Origin: an uncultured Treponema sp.
GTDB taxonomy: Bacteria > Spirochaetota > Spirochaetia > Treponematales > Treponemataceae
Assembly (NCBI GenBank): GCA_946186185.1
Contig: CAMHMJ010000013.1
Coordinates: 1 to 64,000 of the forward strand
Direction of reading: 5' to 3'
DNA: 64,000 nt
Position numbers and translations under genes: made by a program. Shown here piece by piece: positions 62,222 through 64,000 of this stretch; within the stretch, counting starts at the first letter, position 1; the number at the start of each line of letters is the position of its first letter. A model generated the notes under the pieces. The model made no database searches, was not told the origin of the DNA, and saw nothing but the letters and a program-made list of their open reading frames with translations.

Positions 62222-63330
62222 AACGGAATAATCACCTTTCCCTGCGGGATATAATTTTGCGGCATCTTTTCAGCTCCTACAGAAAAATCGAGACCCGGGA
62301 ACACCGTTTGAACTATCTTTTCTGGGAATGTACCCTTCGCTGCAATTTGAGTTGCCGTCACTGCGGTTCCGACTGCCTGAAAACTTCCGGTGTGGAGGAC
62401 ATGCCGGCTTCCGATTTTATCCGCGTTCTTGACAATATTAAGAAAAACGGAGTCCAGCGGCTTATGGTCTGCATTACGGGGGGCGAGCCTCTTCTGCGAG
62501 ACGATCTTGAAGAGGTTGGCAGGGCTGCCCGTCAGCGTGGCTTCGGCTGGGGAATTGTTACCAACGGTCTTTATATGACGGAAGAGCGCTTTTCTTCACT
62601 TTGCGAAAGCGGAATGGGCTCTTTAAGCGTAAGTATCGACGGACTTGAAGAAGAGCACAATGCCCTCCGGGGAAATCCGGAATCCTTTAAGGCAGTTGAA
62701 AAGACCATCGGACTATGCGTTGAAAGAAAAAAACGGCTTCCTAAGGGCTTTGCTTATGATGTCATAACCTGTGTTCATCATGGAAATATAAAAAAACTTC
62801 CCCTTCTGCGGGACTATCTTCTTGAAAAAGGTGTCAGTGACTGGCGGATTTTCTCGATTTTTCCCTCCGGAAGGGCAAATCAGAACGATCTTTCGCTGAC
62901 TCCTGAAGAATATAAGCAGCTGATGGATTTTATTGCGCAAACCAGAAATTACGTAAGCCCGGAAGGAAGAAAAATTCACCTGAATTACGCCTGTGAAGGC
63001 TATCTTGGCCGCTACGAACTGAAGGTTCGGGATTATTTCTTTTTCTGCCGGGCCGGAATCAATGTTGGCTCTGTGATGTGCGACGGTTCCGTTTCTGCCT
63101 GCCTTAGCGTGAGGGCAAAGGATTTTATTCAGGGAAACATCTATCAGGAAAACTTCGATTTTATGAAAATCTGGAATGAGCGTTTCTTGAATATGCGTGA
63201 CCGCCGCTGGGCAAAAACCGGAATGTGCAGAAAATGCAAAAGCTGGAAGTGGTGCCTGGGAAACGGAATTCATCTTCATAAGGACGCAAAGAGTGAGTGC
63301 GCCTACTGTAATAAAGCCATGCTGGAGTAG
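62218..63330 (+). CDS. Radical SAM/SPASM enzyme of the rSAM/lipoprotein system
   Basis: 370 residues. The [4Fe-4S] motif is CNLSCRHC, followed by CITGGEPLLRDD and IVTNGLYMT, SVSIDGLEEEHN. The SPASM region holds auxiliary-cluster cysteines: CRAGINVGSVMCDGSVSACL then CRKCKSWKWCLGN and CAYC. SPASM enzymes usually modify peptides. Direct coupling to lipoprotein 2 makes the two lipoproteins the likely substrates, in line with the known gene pairing (family recalled as TIGR04133). Cytoplasmic, so modification would precede export. Confidence 0.88.
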   Translation: MKRNNHLSLRDIILRHLFSSYRKIETREHRLNYLFWECTLRCNLSCRHCGSDCLKTSGVEDMPASDFIRVLDNIKKNGVQRLMVCITGGEPLLRDDLEEVGRAARQRGFGWGIVTNGLYMTEERFSSLCESGMGSLSVSIDGLEEEHNALRGNPESFKAVEKTIGLCVERKKRLPKGFAYDVITCVHHGNIKKLPLLRDYLLEKGVSDWRIFSIFPSGRANQNDLSLTPEEYKQLMDFIAQTRNYVSPEGRKIHLNYACEGYLGRYELKVRDYFFFCRAGINVGSVMCDGSVSACLSVRAKDFIQGNIYQENFDFMKIWNERFLNMRDRRWAKTGMCRKCKSWKWCLGNGIHLHKDAKSECAYCNKAMLE

Positions 63331-63418
63331 AGTAGTGTGGAACCGGAAACGCCGGCGAGTCTCTGTCAGCGGATTTGATTTGCTGGAAAAGTAATAAAAA
63401 AACTGTTACACTCCATTT

Positions 63419-64000
63419 ATGTCTAATTATCTGTGTATTTGTCTTAGTCCTACACTTCAGAGAACGGTTGAATTTGGAAGCTTTCAGAAGAATGCCGTTA
63501 ACCGTGCAAAAAAATACCGGCTGGATGCCTCCGGAAAGGCTGTGAACTCAGCCCGGGTACTTTCCCAGCTGATACAGGCATCCGGTGATTTTTCTGGAGA
63601 TGCGGCAGGCTCAGTTACCGGGAAGCTTTCTGGCACTGGCACGGAATGTCTATCCAAAAACTGTAAGTCCGCAGTTCGGGTTCTTTGTCCCCTTGGCAAA
63701 ATGAACAGTCCGGAGTTTTGCGAGCTTGCGGAAAGAGACAAATTAGATGTCCGCTCAGTTCAGATTCCGGGGCGTGTGCGGGAATGCCTTACACTTTTAG
63801 ACAGCAATGGCGGAACAACGGAAGTTGTGTGCCCGGAACCTGCTTCTGAAAATGAGTTTTCAGGTGAGGCGGAGGCTTTTCTTTCGGCTCTTTCAGAGGA
63901 GCTTGAAAAATGCGACGCCGTGCTTTTTGCGGGAAGTACACCTCCGGGCTGGCCGGAGGATTTTGTTTCCCGAATTTCTGAAAAAATCGCCGCTTCTAAA
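63419..64000 (+). CDS. PfkB-family sugar kinase (5' part; runs off window)
   Basis: Not in the ORF track because it has no stop before the window edge. From the ATG at 63419 it reads MSNYLCICLSPTLQRTVEF, then NRAKKYRLDASGKAVNSARVLSQL and LFAGSTPPGWPEDF. These match the N-terminal substrate loop (here SGKAVNSARVL for the usual GGKGINVARVL) and the SGSLPPG segment of 1-phosphofructokinase/tagatose-6-phosphate kinase-like members. A Ser/Gly/Thr-rich insert (about 30 residues) sits in the lid region. The GKG glycine is changed to A, which is odd. TACACT lies 6 bases before the ATG and no ribosome-binding site is seen. Confidence 0.75.
   Translation, partial: MSNYLCICLSPTLQRTVEFGSFQKNAVNRAKKYRLDASGKAVNSARVLSQLIQASGDFSGDAAGSVTGKLSGTGTECLSKNCKSAVRVLCPLGKMNSPEFCELAERDKLDVRSVQIPGRVRECLTLLDSNGGTTEVVCPEPASENEFSGEAEAFLSALSEELEKCDAVLFAGSTPPGWPEDFVSRISEKIAASK

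Overview
The window looks like chromosome from a host-associated spirochaete, most likely a Treponema. This is inferred from the style of its giant Ig-repeat lipoprotein, its Rpn-type PD-(D/E)XK proteins, PEGA and CHAT/TPR surface proteins, and a radical-SAM/lipoprotein locus. No rRNA or tRNA is present to prove the taxonomy. Coding density is high and most genes are ordinary metabolism or maintenance, but two stretches stand out.

Layout. Positions 1-6.2 kb (minus strand) hold glyA (cut by the window edge), a nucleobase permease with a flavin reductase-like gene, an FtsH-like ATPase without a protease domain, argC and an Rpn-family nuclease gene. Positions 6.66-26.4 kb are one 6578-codon gene for a giant lipoprotein. 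It is built from about 35 Ig-like domains arranged in a higher-order repeat of about 600 residues, and it ends in a propeller-like region. Positions 26.46-32.3 kb hold an array of ten small modules. Each has a 31-33 aa single-helix hydrophobic peptide on the minus strand and, convergent to it, a strongly promoted structured RNA of about 100 nt on the plus strand. I interpret the modules as type I toxin-antitoxin pairs. A second Rpn gene sits between modules 6 and 7.

Positions 32.6-50.2 kb hold superoxide dismutase, gatC-gatA, an outer-membrane barrel, cdd, the riboflavin genes (ribD, ribE, FMN riboswitch, ribBA, ribH), an acyl-CoA synthetase, leuB, a secreted alpha-amylase, radC, a PEGA/barrel protein and a PhnP-like hydrolase. 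Positions 50.3-61 kb (minus strand) hold rpmB, uvrB, an HtrA-like protease, a glucosaminidase, an EEP-fold nuclease/phosphatase, ychF and a secreted TPR-CHAT protein. Positions 61.2-64 kb (plus strand) hold two small lipoproteins with a partner radical SAM/SPASM enzyme, then a PfkB-type sugar kinase cut by the window edge.

The most unusual system is the toxin array. In each module the toxin mRNA is fully antisense to the antitoxin RNA in its 3' UTR. The hairpin that would terminate the toxin mRNA is also the -35/spacer of the antitoxin promoter. The toxin 5' leader carries an imitation of the antitoxin 5' end, so the toxin mRNA can close on itself 5' to 3'. Middle hairpins covary between modules, which suggests pair-specific recognition.

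A second theme is a family of palindromic intergenic elements (ends AAAATTGGC...GCCAATTTT). Each full copy sits at the tip of its own unique inverted repeat. A third is a set of genes whose -10 box lies only 6-8 nt before the ATG with no ribosome-binding site (gatC, uvrB, the htrA-like gene, the first rSAM lipoprotein, amylase and others), implying leaderless mRNAs. All functional statements come from reading sequence and motifs by eye; no database search was run.
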